DNA from: CBFDBF01 sp050293315
GTDB lineage: Bacteria; Pseudomonadota; Gammaproteobacteria; Chromatiales; Chromatiaceae
Assembly (NCBI GenBank): GCA_050293315.1
Contig: JBNKMS010000012.1
Coordinates: 248,001-312,000 of the forward strand
Direction: 5' to 3'
Length of the DNA stretch: 64,000 nt
The number at the start of each line of letters is the position of its first letter. The stretch's first letter is position 1. Below the pieces are notes generated by a model. That model was not told the origin of the DNA and made no database searches. It saw only the letters and a program-made list of their open reading frames with translations. Of the stretch, positions 16,548-25,339 are shown piece after piece. The position numbers and the translations under genes are program-made.

Positions 16548-17342
16548 CTATAGATATTGCGACCAGTCTGTCTCCAGGTCACCAAACACCAAAAAGTACG
16601 GGTTTAGTAGCGACTCCTTGCTGTTGTAGCGTAGTGGCTGCATCTGGGTATCGGTGACCCGTCCCCCGGCTGCTTCTACCACTGCCTGAGCGGCGGCGGT
16701 ATCCCACTCCGAGGTGGGGCCGAGGCGTGGATAGATGTCGGCGCTACCCTCTGCTACCAGGCATATCTTGAGTGAACTCCCCATGCTGATGATCTCGTGC
16801 TCACCCAGGTTCTCGAGATAGCTCTTTAGAGACTCGCCGGCATGGGAGCGACTACCGGCGACCAGTACGGGTCTGCGGTGTTTTGACTGGACCGATAGCT
16901 GCTCACGTCCTTTATCAGGGAGTTGGCGGAAGGCGCCGCTCGCCCTATCACCGTAGTAGATGACGCCCGTGACCGGCACGTAGACAACGCCAACGGTCGG
17001 TTCGCCATTTTCAATCAGGGCGATATTGACGGTGAACTCGCCGTTACGCTTTATAAATTCCCGGGTACCGTCCAGTGGATCTATAAGCCAGTAGCGCTGC
17101 CAGCTGCTGCGTTCGGTAAAGCTTATGTCAGCTGACTCTTCAGACAGTACCGGGATCTCCGGGGTCAGCCTCTCAAGGGCGCTGACAATAATGTTATGGG
17201 AGGCGAGATCGGCCGCGGTCAGCGGCGACTGGTCTGCCTTTTTCTCTACATCAAAATCGGTATTGTAGATCTCCAGTATGGCGTTGCCGGCCTCTCTGGA
17301 GATCTCTATGAGGGCCTCAATTGGCGGGGCTTCGTTGTGCAT
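16548..17342 (-). CDS. cysQ: 3'(2'),5'-bisphosphate nucleotidase CysQ
   Basis: 264 residues of the inositol monophosphatase fold. Metal-binding motifs are present: EESAD, WLIDPLDGTREF (with Asp-Pro-Leu-Asp-Gly-Thr) and the C-terminal EWDTAAAQAVVEAAGG. CysQ removes 3'-phosphate from PAP and PAPS, recycling the by-product of sulfate assimilation or sulfotransfer. It starts 2 bases after the nudE stop and so forms an operon with it. A cysC gene, which makes PAPS, occurs about 19 kb away in the LPS core operon. Confidence 0.93.
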   Translation of the reverse strand: MHNEAPPIEALIEISREAGNAILEIYNTDFDVEKKADQSPLTAADLASHNIIVSALERLTPEIPVLSEESADISFTERSSWQRYWLIDPLDGTREFIKRNGEFTVNIALIENGEPTVGVVYVPVTGVIYYGDRASGAFRQLPDKGREQLSVQSKHRRPVLVAGSRSHAGESLKSYLENLGEHEIISMGSSLKICLVAEGSADIYPRLGPTSEWDTAAAQAVVEAAGGRVTDTQMQPLRYNSKESLLNPYFLVFGDLETDWSQYL

Positions 17343-17344
17343 AA

Positions 17345-17890
17345 TCAGTCCGTAAGTAGTAGGTCGCGCACCATATATAGTGCAGCTATAGAGCGTGCTT
17401 CGGTAAAATCCTGGAGCTCAAGCAGTTCATTCAGGGCCGCTATCTTCCACGGCACCACCTCAATCGGCTCCGGTTCGTCGCCTTCGATGCGATGTGGATA
17501 GAGGTCGCTGGCCAACACGATATGGGTGGTGTGTCCCAGATATCCGGGGGCAATCGTGAAAGATGCGATCTGCTCCAGGCGGTTGGCGGCATAGCCGATC
17601 TCCTCCTGGATCTCACGGTTGCCTGCGGTAAGTGGATCTTCGCCCTCCTCTATATGCCCTTTCGGCAGGGCCAATTCGTAGCGATCCATCCCGGCGGCAT
17701 ACTCTCTTATCAGTAGGACGGTCTCCCGGTCCAGTAGCGGTACCACCAGGACTGCGCCCTGCGGTGATCCAACTATCCGCTGATATTGGCGTTTCTTGCC
17801 ATTGGCAAACTCCAGATCCATCTCTTCGACCCGGAACACGCCGGTGTCGACAAGCTTACGACGTTCCAGAACAGTAGGTTTTTTTGACAT
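17345..17890 (-). CDS. nudE: ADP compounds hydrolase NudE (Nudix family)
   Basis: 181 residues from the ATG at 17888-17890; the frame can be opened upstream to 18022 but that part overlaps the divergent yrfG-like gene and looks non-coding. The Nudix box is perfect: GHIEEGE, seven residues, then REIQEEIGY. It hydrolyses ADP-ribose, NADH and Ap3A-type compounds. The product is consistent with E. coli NudE in start (MSKKPTVLERRKLVDTGVF). It is divergent from the yrfG-like phosphatase gene, also a neighbour of nudE in enterobacteria, and cotranscribed with cysQ. Confidence 0.93.
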   Translation of the reverse strand: MSKKPTVLERRKLVDTGVFRVEEMDLEFANGKKRQYQRIVGSPQGAVLVVPLLDRETVLLIREYAAGMDRYELALPKGHIEEGEDPLTAGNREIQEEIGYAANRLEQIASFTIAPGYLGHTTHIVLASDLYPHRIEGDEPEPIEVVPWKIAALNELLELQDFTEARSIAALYMVRDLLLTD

Positions 17891-17963
17891 AAAGGTCCTG
17901 CAATGAACTACTATGGTCTCTCGGATAGTATATCGGGTTTGGGCTACATATGCTGGAGGGGCT

Positions 17964-18623
17964 GTGGACGGCAAGATTGACTGGGACCAGATTGACCATC
18001 TCCTCCTCGATATGGATGGCACCCTGCTCGATCTCCATTTTGATAGCCACTTCTGGCTGGAGCATGTGCCGCTACGCTATGCGGAGGCCAGGGGGATCTC
18101 GGTAGAGGTGGCGCGGAGAGAGCTGTTCTCCCGCTACAAGGATATTGAGGGGACCCTGGAGTGGTACTCGATTGACCACTGGAGCGTGGAGTTGGGGCTG
18201 GATATCGCACTGCTTAAGGAGGAGGTGGACCATCTGATCGCGGTCCATCCCTATGTGGTCGATTTTCTCGGCATGGTGCGTGAGATGGGTAAGCGCACCG
18301 TGTTGGTGACCAATGCCCACCAGCGCTCCATTGCCCTGAAGATGGAGCGCACCCAGCTGGCCGGACACCTGGATGCAGTGGTCTGTGCACATGACCTTGG
18401 TTTTCCCAAAGAGTCTCCATGGTTCTGGGAGCGGCTACAGAAGGTGGAGCCGTTTCGTAAGGAACGCACCCTGTTTGTGGACGATAGTCCGGCGGTGCTC
18501 GCCTCGGCCGAGAGTTACGGCATCGGCTGGCTGTTACAGGTGCTGCGTCCGGATAGCCGGGAGGAGCGGCGTGAGCCGGGGAGATATGACGCCATCCATG
18601 ACTTCTCCGAGCTGCTTCAGTAA
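17964..18623 (+). CDS. yrfG: HAD-type GMP/IMP nucleotidase (YrfG-like)
   Basis: 219 residues from GTG 17964, preferred because GGAGG stands 4 bases before it; an ATG at 17913 gives 17 extra residues of unlikely sequence. HAD motifs: LLLDMDGTLLD (nucleophile and acid Asp), LVTNAH (motif II), Lys in GFPKE, and LFVDDSPAVL (motif IV). The YrfG group dephosphorylates GMP and IMP. It is divergent from nudE with only about 70 bases between starts, the same neighbourhood as in E. coli. Confidence 0.9.
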   Translation: MDGKIDWDQIDHLLLDMDGTLLDLHFDSHFWLEHVPLRYAEARGISVEVARRELFSRYKDIEGTLEWYSIDHWSVELGLDIALLKEEVDHLIAVHPYVVDFLGMVREMGKRTVLVTNAHQRSIALKMERTQLAGHLDAVVCAHDLGFPKESPWFWERLQKVEPFRKERTLFVDDSPAVLASAESYGIGWLLQVLRPDSREERREPGRYDAIHDFSELLQ

Positions 18624-18657
18624 GCGCGCTAGGTGAAATGCCAAGCGGGGTTCTGGA

Positions 18658-19944
18658 CTAGCGCCTTCTGCCGCGCCCTTGAGGCCTTCCTCCGGATCTT
18701 CCCTTGCCCTTCCCTTTGCCGCGATTGTCGCGTGAACGGTGGGGTGGGGATTTTCGGCTTTTGGGGTCTATCTCAGCCAATAGATCACTGCTTACCGACA
18801 TCATCGGTAGAGGATGGCCGATAAACTCTTCGATCTCGGGGAGGGAGAAGGAGTAGGTCTCGCAGGCAAAGCTGACGGCATCGCCGCTGGCGCCGGCACG
18901 CGCGGTGCGCCCGATGCGGTGGACGTAGTCCTCAGCATCCTCGGGCAGGTCGTAGTTGAAGACATGCGAGACATCCGGGATGTGGAGGCCACGCGCCGCA
19001 ACGTCGGTGGCTACCAGGATCGGCAGTTCACCGGTCTGAAATGCGGTCAACAGACGGATCCGTTTCTTCTGCGGCACGTCCCCCGATAGCACTGCCGCAT
19101 GTATACCGTTGCCCTCGAGGAAGCCCCACACCTTGTCGGCAGCCCGCTTGGTGTTTACAAATACAATGGTGCGGCGGGGATCTATGTGGCGCAGCAGCCC
19201 GATGAGCAGCGGGATCTTCTCATCATTGGCGGTCATATAGCAGACCTGTGTCACCTTGTCTGCCGTCACCTTGTCGGTCTCAATCTTGACCGTCTCCGGG
19301 TTGTTCATGTGCTCATAGGCCAGTTCAGTGACCCGATAGGATAGGGTGGCGGAGAAGAGCAGCCCCAGCCTCTTTTCCGGCGGTGGCATGCGCCGTAACA
19401 GATAACGAATATCCTTGATAAAACCGAGATCAAACATGCGGTCGGCCTCATCCAGGACCACTACCTGGAGCTCCTTTAGATCGAAGATATGTTGTTTGAA
19501 ATAGTCGATCAGGCGGCCGGGTGTGCCGATTAGTATATCCACCCCTTCCTGCAGCTGTTGCCTCTGGCTGTCGTAACCGGCGCCACCGTACACCAGTCCC
19601 AATCTGAATCCTGTATGGCGTCCCAGGACCTCAGCATCCTTGTGTATCTGGATTGCCAGCTCCCGGGTCGGGGCCAGCATAATCGCACGCGGCTGGTTTT
19701 TATTACGCTGGTCGCTGGCTGGGTTTTGCTGCAGATGATTGAAGGTGGCGAGTAAAAAAGCAGCGGTCTTACCGGTCCCGGTCTGGGCCTGTCCGGCAAC
19801 ATCCTTCCCGGCCAGGGCCAGTGGTAGGGTCTCTGCTTGGATCGGGGTGCATAAAGAAAAGCCTGCATCCTCAACACCTTGCATTACTGTTTGGCTTAGT
19901 CCGAAGCTGTCGAAACGTATATCTGTCAGATGTTTATCACTCAT
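18658..19944 (-). CDS. rhlB: ATP-dependent RNA helicase RhlB
   Basis: 428 residues. All DEAD-box motifs are present: Q motif with F...CTPIQ, AQTGTGKT (Walker A), PTRELAIQ, GG and TPGRL, VLDEADRMFD, SATLS, then ATDVAARGLHIP and HRIGRTARAG. The C-terminal 35 residues are a basic Arg/Gly/Lys-rich tail typical of RhlB. It unwinds RNA for the degradosome. It is divergent from trxA, which with rho gives the rhlB/trxA-rho arrangement known in gammaproteobacteria. Confidence 0.94.
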   Translation of the reverse strand: MSDKHLTDIRFDSFGLSQTVMQGVEDAGFSLCTPIQAETLPLALAGKDVAGQAQTGTGKTAAFLLATFNHLQQNPASDQRNKNQPRAIMLAPTRELAIQIHKDAEVLGRHTGFRLGLVYGGAGYDSQRQQLQEGVDILIGTPGRLIDYFKQHIFDLKELQVVVLDEADRMFDLGFIKDIRYLLRRMPPPEKRLGLLFSATLSYRVTELAYEHMNNPETVKIETDKVTADKVTQVCYMTANDEKIPLLIGLLRHIDPRRTIVFVNTKRAADKVWGFLEGNGIHAAVLSGDVPQKKRIRLLTAFQTGELPILVATDVAARGLHIPDVSHVFNYDLPEDAEDYVHRIGRTARAGASGDAVSFACETYSFSLPEIEEFIGHPLPMMSVSSDLLAEIDPKSRKSPPHRSRDNRGKGKGKGRSGGRPQGRGRRR

Positions 19945-20146
19945 GCCGGGCTAGGATACAGCAAATCAAGCATGGTTGGGACTTGCAATAGAGAAAATAT
20001 TAAGATCAAATAGAGATATCGACGTGTAATCCACGCGGATTGTAGTCACCAATTCTAAAAGAACCCGTTTTAATTTTTACACCGTATTTTCTAAAGCGCT
20101 GGCACAAGCCTGTGTAGTGAGGCGCAATTAAATTGGAGAGAGCTAA

Positions 20147-20473
20147 GTGAGCGGAGAAGTTGTACACGTAACAGATGATTCCTTTGAGTCAGAGGTGTTG
20201 CAGAGCAGTGAGCCGGTACTGGTAGATTATTGGGCAGAGTGGTGTGGTCCCTGTAAGATGATTGCCCCGGTGCTGGATGAAATCGCAGGCAAGTACGCAG
20301 GCAAGGTCAAGATTGTAAAGCTCAATATTGACGATAACCCTAATACTCCACCCCGTTACGGTATCCGCGGTATCCCCACTCTTATGCTGTTTAAAAATGG
20401 TGAGGTAGAAGCGACCAAGGTTGGTGCGGTGTCCGTCTCTCAGCTAACAGCTTTTATTGATAGCAACGCCTGA
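20147..20473 (+). CDS. trxA: Thioredoxin 1
   Basis: 108 residues, starting at GTG 20147 with GGAGAGAG upstream. The active site is WCGPCK (Cys33/Cys36 region) and the cis-Pro is in RGIPTLMLF. Thioredoxin is the general cytoplasmic protein disulfide reductase. It is followed at 183 bases by rho. At this position IDDNPNTPPRYGIRG replaces the commoner TAxKYGIRG, a minor variation. Confidence 0.97.
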   Translation: MSGEVVHVTDDSFESEVLQSSEPVLVDYWAEWCGPCKMIAPVLDEIAGKYAGKVKIVKLNIDDNPNTPPRYGIRGIPTLMLFKNGEVEATKVGAVSVSQLTAFIDSNA

Positions 20474-20510
20474 GGTAATCAACATTAATAGTAGGCGTAT
20501 TCGGAGATAG

Positions 20511-20519
20511 TGCTATAAT
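20511..20519 (+). promoter_or_regulatory. Extended -10 promoter element upstream of rho
   Basis: TGCTATAAT at 20511-20519 is an exact extended -10 (TGnTATAAT). No good -35 lies 17 bases upstream, as is usual for extended -10 promoters. Transcription from here would give a leader of about 130 bases before the rho ATG, suitable for Rho autoregulation. Confidence 0.6.
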
Positions 20520-20605
20520 CCATGTATAGTTGTATCTTCTAGTGCCAGTCGAGAAACAGTAAATACCCCTGATCTAACTTTCCCTGTAAACGAGTAATCA
20601 TTTCT

Positions 20606-20620
20606 GGACACGCCGTGTCC
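20606..20620 (+). other. Hairpin in the rho leader
   Basis: GGACAC (20606-20611) and GTGTCC (20615-20620) form a 6-bp perfect stem with loop GCC, followed by a pyrimidine-rich run (GTTTATCCCTTTC). It lies 36 bases before the rho ATG. Rho is autogenously attenuated in E. coli through its leader; a comparable role is an inference. Confidence 0.4.
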
Positions 20621-20656
20621 GTTTATCCCTTTCATAACTATCTGATCTGAAAAACC

Positions 20657-21913
20657 ATGAATCTTACTGAACTAAAGCAAACCCCAGCGGCCGAGCTGGT
20701 CTCCCTGGCCGCATCCATGGGAGTAGAGGGCGTCGCCCGTTCCCGCAAACAGGATCTCATCTTCGCCATCCTTAAGGCTCACGCAAAAAAGGGCGAAGAT
20801 ATATATGGAGATGGAGTGTTAGAGATACTCCAGGATGGCTTCGGCTTCCTGCGCTCTGCCGACTGCTCCTACCTGGCCGGTCCGGACGATATCTATGTCT
20901 CTCCCAGTCAGATCAGACGGTTTAACCTGCGCACCGGTGACACCATATCCGGCAAGATTCGTCCACCCAAGTCTGGTGAGCGCTACTTCGCGCTACTCAA
21001 GGTAGACGAGATCAACTACGACAAGCCGGAAGATGCAAAGAACAAGATCCTGTTTGAAAACTTTACCCCGCTGTTTGCCAATGAGAAATTCAACCTGGAG
21101 TTGGGTAACGGCAGTACCGAAGATATTACCGTGCGCACCATTGAGCTGTGCGCCCCGATCGGCAAGGGTCAGCGTGGATTGATTGTGTCACCGCCTAAGG
21201 CCGGTAAGACCATGCTAATGCAGAACATTGCGCAGTCTATCGCGCACAATCACCCTGAGTGTTACCTGATGGTACTGCTCATAGATGAGCGTCCGGAAGA
21301 GGTGACCGAGATGGCACGCTCTGTCCGCGGTGAGGTCATTTCATCCACCTTCGATGAGCCGGCGGCCCGTCACGTGCAGGTAGCTGAGATGGTTATCGCC
21401 AAGGCAAAGCGGTTGGTGGAGCATAAAAAAGATGTAGTGATTCTGCTCGATTCCATCACCCGTCTGGCCAGGGCCTATAACACCGTGATCCCGTCATCGG
21501 GCAAGGTGTTGACCGGTGGTGTCGATGCCAATGCGTTGCAACGGCCGAAACGCTTCTTTGGGGCGGCTAGAAATGTAGAGGAGGGCGGCAGTCTTACCAT
21601 TATTGCCACCGCACTGGTTGAGACCGGCTCTCGTATGGATGATGTGATCTACGAAGAGTTTAAGGGTACAGGTAACATGGAGATCCATCTGGATCGCCGG
21701 ATTGCAGAGAAGCGTATCTTTCCAGCCATCAATATCAACCGCTCCGGTACCCGCCGTGAAGATCTGTTGATGAAACAGGCGGATCTGCAGAAGATGTGGA
21801 TTCTGCGTAAGATCCTGCACCCGATGGATGAGCTGGCAGCGATGGAGTTTCTGTTCGACAAGCTCAAGGTGACCAAGACCAACAATGAGTTTTTCGACTC
21901 GATGAAGGGCTAG
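20657..21913 (+). CDS. rho: Transcription termination factor Rho
   Basis: 418 residues, the normal Rho length. N-terminal RNA-binding domain (MNLTELKQTPAAELVSLA, then the cold-shock-like YGDGVLEILQDGFGFLRS). Walker A is SPPKAGKTM, Walker B VVILLDSITRLARAYN, followed by the Q-loop and R-loop region GKVLTGGVDANALQRPKRFFGAARN. Rho is a hexameric RNA helicase that terminates untranslated transcripts. RfaH, encoded at 55.0 kb in this window, is the usual antagonist of Rho in long glycan operons. Confidence 0.97.
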   Translation: MNLTELKQTPAAELVSLAASMGVEGVARSRKQDLIFAILKAHAKKGEDIYGDGVLEILQDGFGFLRSADCSYLAGPDDIYVSPSQIRRFNLRTGDTISGKIRPPKSGERYFALLKVDEINYDKPEDAKNKILFENFTPLFANEKFNLELGNGSTEDITVRTIELCAPIGKGQRGLIVSPPKAGKTMLMQNIAQSIAHNHPECYLMVLLIDERPEEVTEMARSVRGEVISSTFDEPAARHVQVAEMVIAKAKRLVEHKKDVVILLDSITRLARAYNTVIPSSGKVLTGGVDANALQRPKRFFGAARNVEEGGSLTIIATALVETGSRMDDVIYEEFKGTGNMEIHLDRRIAEKRIFPAININRSGTRREDLLMKQADLQKMWILRKILHPMDELAAMEFLFDKLKVTKTNNEFFDSMKG

Positions 21914-21920
21914 CAACTGT

Positions 21921-21974
21921 CCAGGTGGGGAGCCAGATATTTTTAGGGGTGACGCCCCTGCGTTGACCACCTGG
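21921..21974. repeat. Nested inverted repeats between rho and the MurU-like gene
   Basis: An 8-base outer pair, CCAGGTGG (21921-21928) with CCACCTGG (21967-21974), encloses an inner hairpin AGGGG (21945-21949) / CCCCT (21955-21959) with a 5-base loop. The outer arms are perfect complements. There is no T-run, so a simple intrinsic terminator is unlikely. It may be a folded 3' end of the rho message. Confidence 0.45.
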
Positions 21975-22000
21975 TCTCCGTTTCCTGCTATCCTCACCCC

Positions 22001-22687
22001 ATGAAGCGGCAAGAACAACCTACCAGGGCAATGATCCTGGCAGCAGGTCGGGGCGAACGTATGCGCCCCCTTACCGACACTGTCCCCAAGCCGCTACTGC
22101 AGGCGGGAGGGAAACCGCTGATCCAGTACCATGTTGAGGCATTGGCCCGGGCCGGATTTACCCATCTGGTGATTAACCACGCCCACCTCGGTAGTCAGAT
22201 CGAACAGGCCCTGGGGGATGGTGGTTGTTGGGGGCTCTCTATTAGTTATTCCCCGGAGCCGGCAGGGGCATTGGAGACGGGCGGTGGAATCTTTAACGCC
22301 CTGCCTCTACTAGGGGATGGGCCATTTCTTGTGGTCAACGGAGATATCTGGACCGACTACGATTTCTCTCGAGCAAGCTGCGGCGTTGGCGAGCTTGCTC
22401 ATCTGGTGCTGGTGCCCAACCCTGGGCACAACAGCGGGGGCGATTTCCAGCTGCACGACAATATGGTGTCTGGTGGGCAGGGTGAGCGGCTCACCTTTAG
22501 CGGCATTGGGGTATATCGTCCGGAGTTGTTTGCACAGTGTCGTGGAGGCTCCTTTCCTCTGGCGCCGCTGCTGCGAACGGCAATGGAAAATGGGTTGGTT
22601 AGTGGGGAGGAGTTTAGCGGTGGCTGGGTTGATGTGGGGACGCCGCAACGTCTGCAGGAGTTGGATGATTTTCTAGGAAGAGATTAG
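22001..22687 (+). CDS. murU: N-acetylmuramate-1-phosphate uridylyltransferase-like (MurU-type) nucleotidyltransferase
   Basis: 228 residues. The nucleotidyltransferase loop is MILAAGRGERMRPLT with PKPLL, and the sugar-phosphate side shows GALETGGGIFNALPLLG and VVNGDIWTDYDF, matching MurU of the cell-wall recycling route that forms UDP-N-acetylmuramate from MurNAc-1-phosphate. AmgK, the usual kinase partner, is not the next gene here. Another sugar-1-phosphate cannot be excluded, so the symbol is a close-family assignment. Confidence 0.75.
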   Translation: MKRQEQPTRAMILAAGRGERMRPLTDTVPKPLLQAGGKPLIQYHVEALARAGFTHLVINHAHLGSQIEQALGDGGCWGLSISYSPEPAGALETGGGIFNALPLLGDGPFLVVNGDIWTDYDFSRASCGVGELAHLVLVPNPGHNSGGDFQLHDNMVSGGQGERLTFSGIGVYRPELFAQCRGGSFPLAPLLRTAMENGLVSGEEFSGGWVDVGTPQRLQELDDFLGRD

Positions 22688-22713
22688 CCCGGATATTTCA
22701 TAAAGGCGGTGCC

Positions 22714-24132
22714 ATGGGACAGGAGATAACCAACAGCCATTTTGAACCAGCAGACTTTGATGCCTTCTCGGAGCGGCTCAAGCGGGAGACCAGGTTGTTG
22801 TGCCAATGGCTGAGCGAGGGGGTGTTTCCTGCAGGGGAGAGTGAAGGTGGATTCGAACTGGAGGCGTGGTTGGTGGACGCCGAGGCGCGGCCGGCGCCGG
22901 TTATTGAACCCTATCTCGACAGGCTCAAAGATCCGTTAGTGGTCCCCGAGTTGGCCACATTTAATATGGAACTGAACGGTAGCCCGCGTCTGCTGCAGGG
23001 CAACGCACTGACTACCATGCAGGATGAGTTGGCGCAGACCTGGGATAGGTGTGGTGAGGTGGCGGATCAGCTGGGAACACGGCTGGCAATGATCGGCATC
23101 CTGCCTACCGCAGCGCCGACCGATTTTACCCTGGCAAACATGTCACCCCTTCACCGTTACCGTGCCCTGAATGAGCAGGTTTTCAGGATGCGGCGTGGCA
23201 GGCCATTACAACTGAGCATCTCAGGCCGTGACCGGCTGCAGATGGAGCATGATGATGTGATGTTGGAGGCGGCCACTACCTCTTTTCAGATACATCTCAA
23301 GATAGATGCCGATAAGGGCGGGCGTTTCTACAACGCCTCCAAGATCCTATCTGCGCCTATAGTGGCGGTGTGTGCCAACTCTCCATATCTGTTCGGATCC
23401 GATCTCTGGGATGAGACCCGCATACCGGTGTTTGAGCAATCGGTGGCGGTTGGAGATACGGAACTGAACAGACGGGTGACCTTCGGGATTCGTTATATCA
23501 ATCACTCTATCTCAGAGTATTTCCTCGCCAACCTGGATCGTTATCCGGTACTGCTGCCCCGTCTGATAGATGAACCGGAGGAGCTTTTGCCTCATCTGCG
23601 TCTGCATAATGGTACTATCTGGCGCTGGAACCGCCCCTTGATAGGTTTCAGTGAAGATGGCCGGCCCCATATTCGTATAGAACACCGGGTGGTTCCCGCC
23701 GGGCCATCAATTGTTGATAGTGTCGCCAATGCCGCGTTCTATTATGGCGCGGTTACTTACCTGGCAGGCCAGGAGGTGCCTCCCGAGACCCTGCTGTCGT
23801 TTGATGAGGCGCGGGAAAATTTCTATCGGGCTGCGCGTTTGGGTATGCATGCACCAGTGGCCTGGATGGACGGCAAACGTACCAACATATCTGAGCTCTG
23901 TCTGGAGCTGTTGTTGCCACAGGCGCGCGAGGGATTGTTGCATCTGGGTGTCGACCGGGCCGAGGTAGATTACTGGCTAGGGATTATTGAGCAGCGGGTC
24001 TACTCCGGGCGCAGTGGTGCGGTATGGCAACGGCAGTGGGTGGAGCGTCACGGCCACGACATGGGCGGGCTTACTCAGGCCTATCTGGAGCGTCAGGCCT
24101 CGGCGGCGCCAGTGCATATTTGGGACGTGTAG
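22714..24132 (+). CDS. GCS2/YbdK-like carboxylate-amine ligase family protein
   Basis: 472 residues of the glutamate-cysteine ligase 2 (YbdK-like) family. The pattern includes FELEAWLVDAEARPAP, ATFNMELNGSP, the STSFQIHLKID-type block and HNGTIWRWNRPLIGF, RIEHRVVPAGPS and HGHDMGGLTQAY, the metal and substrate residues of this ATP-dependent ligase group. It runs 21 bases before the aspartoacylase-like gene, a pairing I recall from other proteobacteria. The pair could ligate and hydrolyse the same amide, but the substrate is unknown and true glutathione synthesis is not implied. Confidence 0.8.
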   Translation: MGQEITNSHFEPADFDAFSERLKRETRLLCQWLSEGVFPAGESEGGFELEAWLVDAEARPAPVIEPYLDRLKDPLVVPELATFNMELNGSPRLLQGNALTTMQDELAQTWDRCGEVADQLGTRLAMIGILPTAAPTDFTLANMSPLHRYRALNEQVFRMRRGRPLQLSISGRDRLQMEHDDVMLEAATTSFQIHLKIDADKGGRFYNASKILSAPIVAVCANSPYLFGSDLWDETRIPVFEQSVAVGDTELNRRVTFGIRYINHSISEYFLANLDRYPVLLPRLIDEPEELLPHLRLHNGTIWRWNRPLIGFSEDGRPHIRIEHRVVPAGPSIVDSVANAAFYYGAVTYLAGQEVPPETLLSFDEARENFYRAARLGMHAPVAWMDGKRTNISELCLELLLPQAREGLLHLGVDRAEVDYWLGIIEQRVYSGRSGAVWQRQWVERHGHDMGGLTQAYLERQASAAPVHIWDV

Positions 24133-24153
24133 TGCAGGTGAAATAATAAGAAT

Positions 24154-25179
24154 ATGTTGCGACAGTTAGATCATATCCCGGAAGGCCTGTTGGGGTTAGA
24201 GACCGGGCAGCTGCAGCAGGCCCTGGGCGGCCCGACCCTGATCCATCTTGCAGGGGAGCGTGAGCCAGCGCTGTTTCTCTCCGTACTGATGCATGGTAAT
24301 GAGCCGGTGGGCTGGGATGCAGTGAGGCAACTGCTGCGCCGCTACCAACCTGGCGGAGGAGAGCGTCCACTGCCACGCTCACTTAGTATATTTATAGGTA
24401 ATGTCGGCGCCGCCGCCCAAGGGGTGCGTAATCTGGATGGGCAGCCGGATTACAATCGTATCTGGCCGGGTTGTGATGGTGTGGATGGTGCGGAACACAG
24501 GATGATGCAGCAGGTGGTCGACACTATGGCGGATAGAGGGATATTTGCCAGCGTGGATCTGCACAACAACACCGGCACCAATCCCCACTACGCCTGCATC
24601 AATGTAATTGACGACCGCTTCCTGAATCTGGCTAAGATGTTTGGACGGTTGGTGGTCTATTTTATTCGTCCCTGTGGGGTGCAGTCGAAGGCGATGGCGC
24701 AGCTCTGCCCGGCAGTTACCCTGGAGTGTGGCAAGGTTGGTCAATCCCTCGGTGTGGACCATGCCCGGGAGTATCTGGACGCGCTCCTGCATCTAAGCGA
24801 GTACCCGAGCAATCCGCCGGATGAGGGCGAGATCGATCTGCTGCACACGGTGGCTATTGTAAAGATGCCGCATGGGATCAGTTTTGGTTTTGGGGATGCC
24901 GAGGCAGACATCTGTTTTGCTGAGGACCTGGATCACCTGAACTTCCTCGAGCTGCCGCCGGGGACTGCTCTGGGTAGCGTTGCACCTGGCCTGGGTCTGG
25001 GTCTGGAGGTATATAGTGAGCAGGGGGATGTGGTCACAGACCGATACTTCGTGCTGGAGCAGGGCGAGTTGCGACTACGCAAGACGGTGATCCCCTCGAT
25101 GCTGACCAAAGATCACGCAGCGATCAGAGATGACTGCCTCTGTTATCTGATGGAGCGGTATGACGATCATCTGCAGTGA
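24154..25179 (+). CDS. Succinylglutamate desuccinylase/aspartoacylase-family metallohydrolase
   Basis: 341 residues. Zinc-binding motifs of the AstE/ASPA family: the first pair in MHGNEP (His and Glu) and the third ligand in SVDLHNNTGTNP; a later catalytic Glu is in TLECGKVGQS. The family removes acyl groups from N-acyl amino acids. It follows the GCS2-like gene closely and ends without further genes before groES. No signal peptide, so cytoplasmic. Substrate unknown. Confidence 0.85.
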   Translation: MLRQLDHIPEGLLGLETGQLQQALGGPTLIHLAGEREPALFLSVLMHGNEPVGWDAVRQLLRRYQPGGGERPLPRSLSIFIGNVGAAAQGVRNLDGQPDYNRIWPGCDGVDGAEHRMMQQVVDTMADRGIFASVDLHNNTGTNPHYACINVIDDRFLNLAKMFGRLVVYFIRPCGVQSKAMAQLCPAVTLECGKVGQSLGVDHAREYLDALLHLSEYPSNPPDEGEIDLLHTVAIVKMPHGISFGFGDAEADICFAEDLDHLNFLELPPGTALGSVAPGLGLGLEVYSEQGDVVTDRYFVLEQGELRLRKTVIPSMLTKDHAAIRDDCLCYLMERYDDHLQ

Positions 25180-25216
25180 CAGAGAGCGGCTGTCTCCAAA
25201 AGAATTTCCGACTACG

Positions 25217-25247
25217 CCCTTGACCTTTTGAAGTTTGCCCCTATATA
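25217..25247 (+). promoter_or_regulatory. Sigma32-type heat-shock promoter of groES-groEL
   Basis: CCCTTGAC (25217-25224) and CCCCTATATA (25238-25247) are separated by 13 bases. This agrees with the sigma32 pattern CTTGAA-N13-17-CCCCATnT. It lies about 90 bases before the groES start. No CIRCE-type repeat was seen, as expected for gammaproteobacteria. Confidence 0.85.
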
Positions 25248-25339
25248 TTACCGCTCACTTGGCAGATAACTGTACAATGCTCTGCCGTATATGTAGAAAA
25301 ATTATTGATTTATTTAAATTTTTTAGGAGAACCCAGTAG

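Noticed and set aside
17891..18022. Upstream extension of nudE
   Set aside because: It reads into the divergent yrfG-like gene and lacks a ribosome site; ATG 17890 gives the usual NudE beginning.
19983..20010. Possible heat-shock or sigma70 promoter between rhlB and trxA
   Set aside because: No box pair with acceptable spacing could be found.
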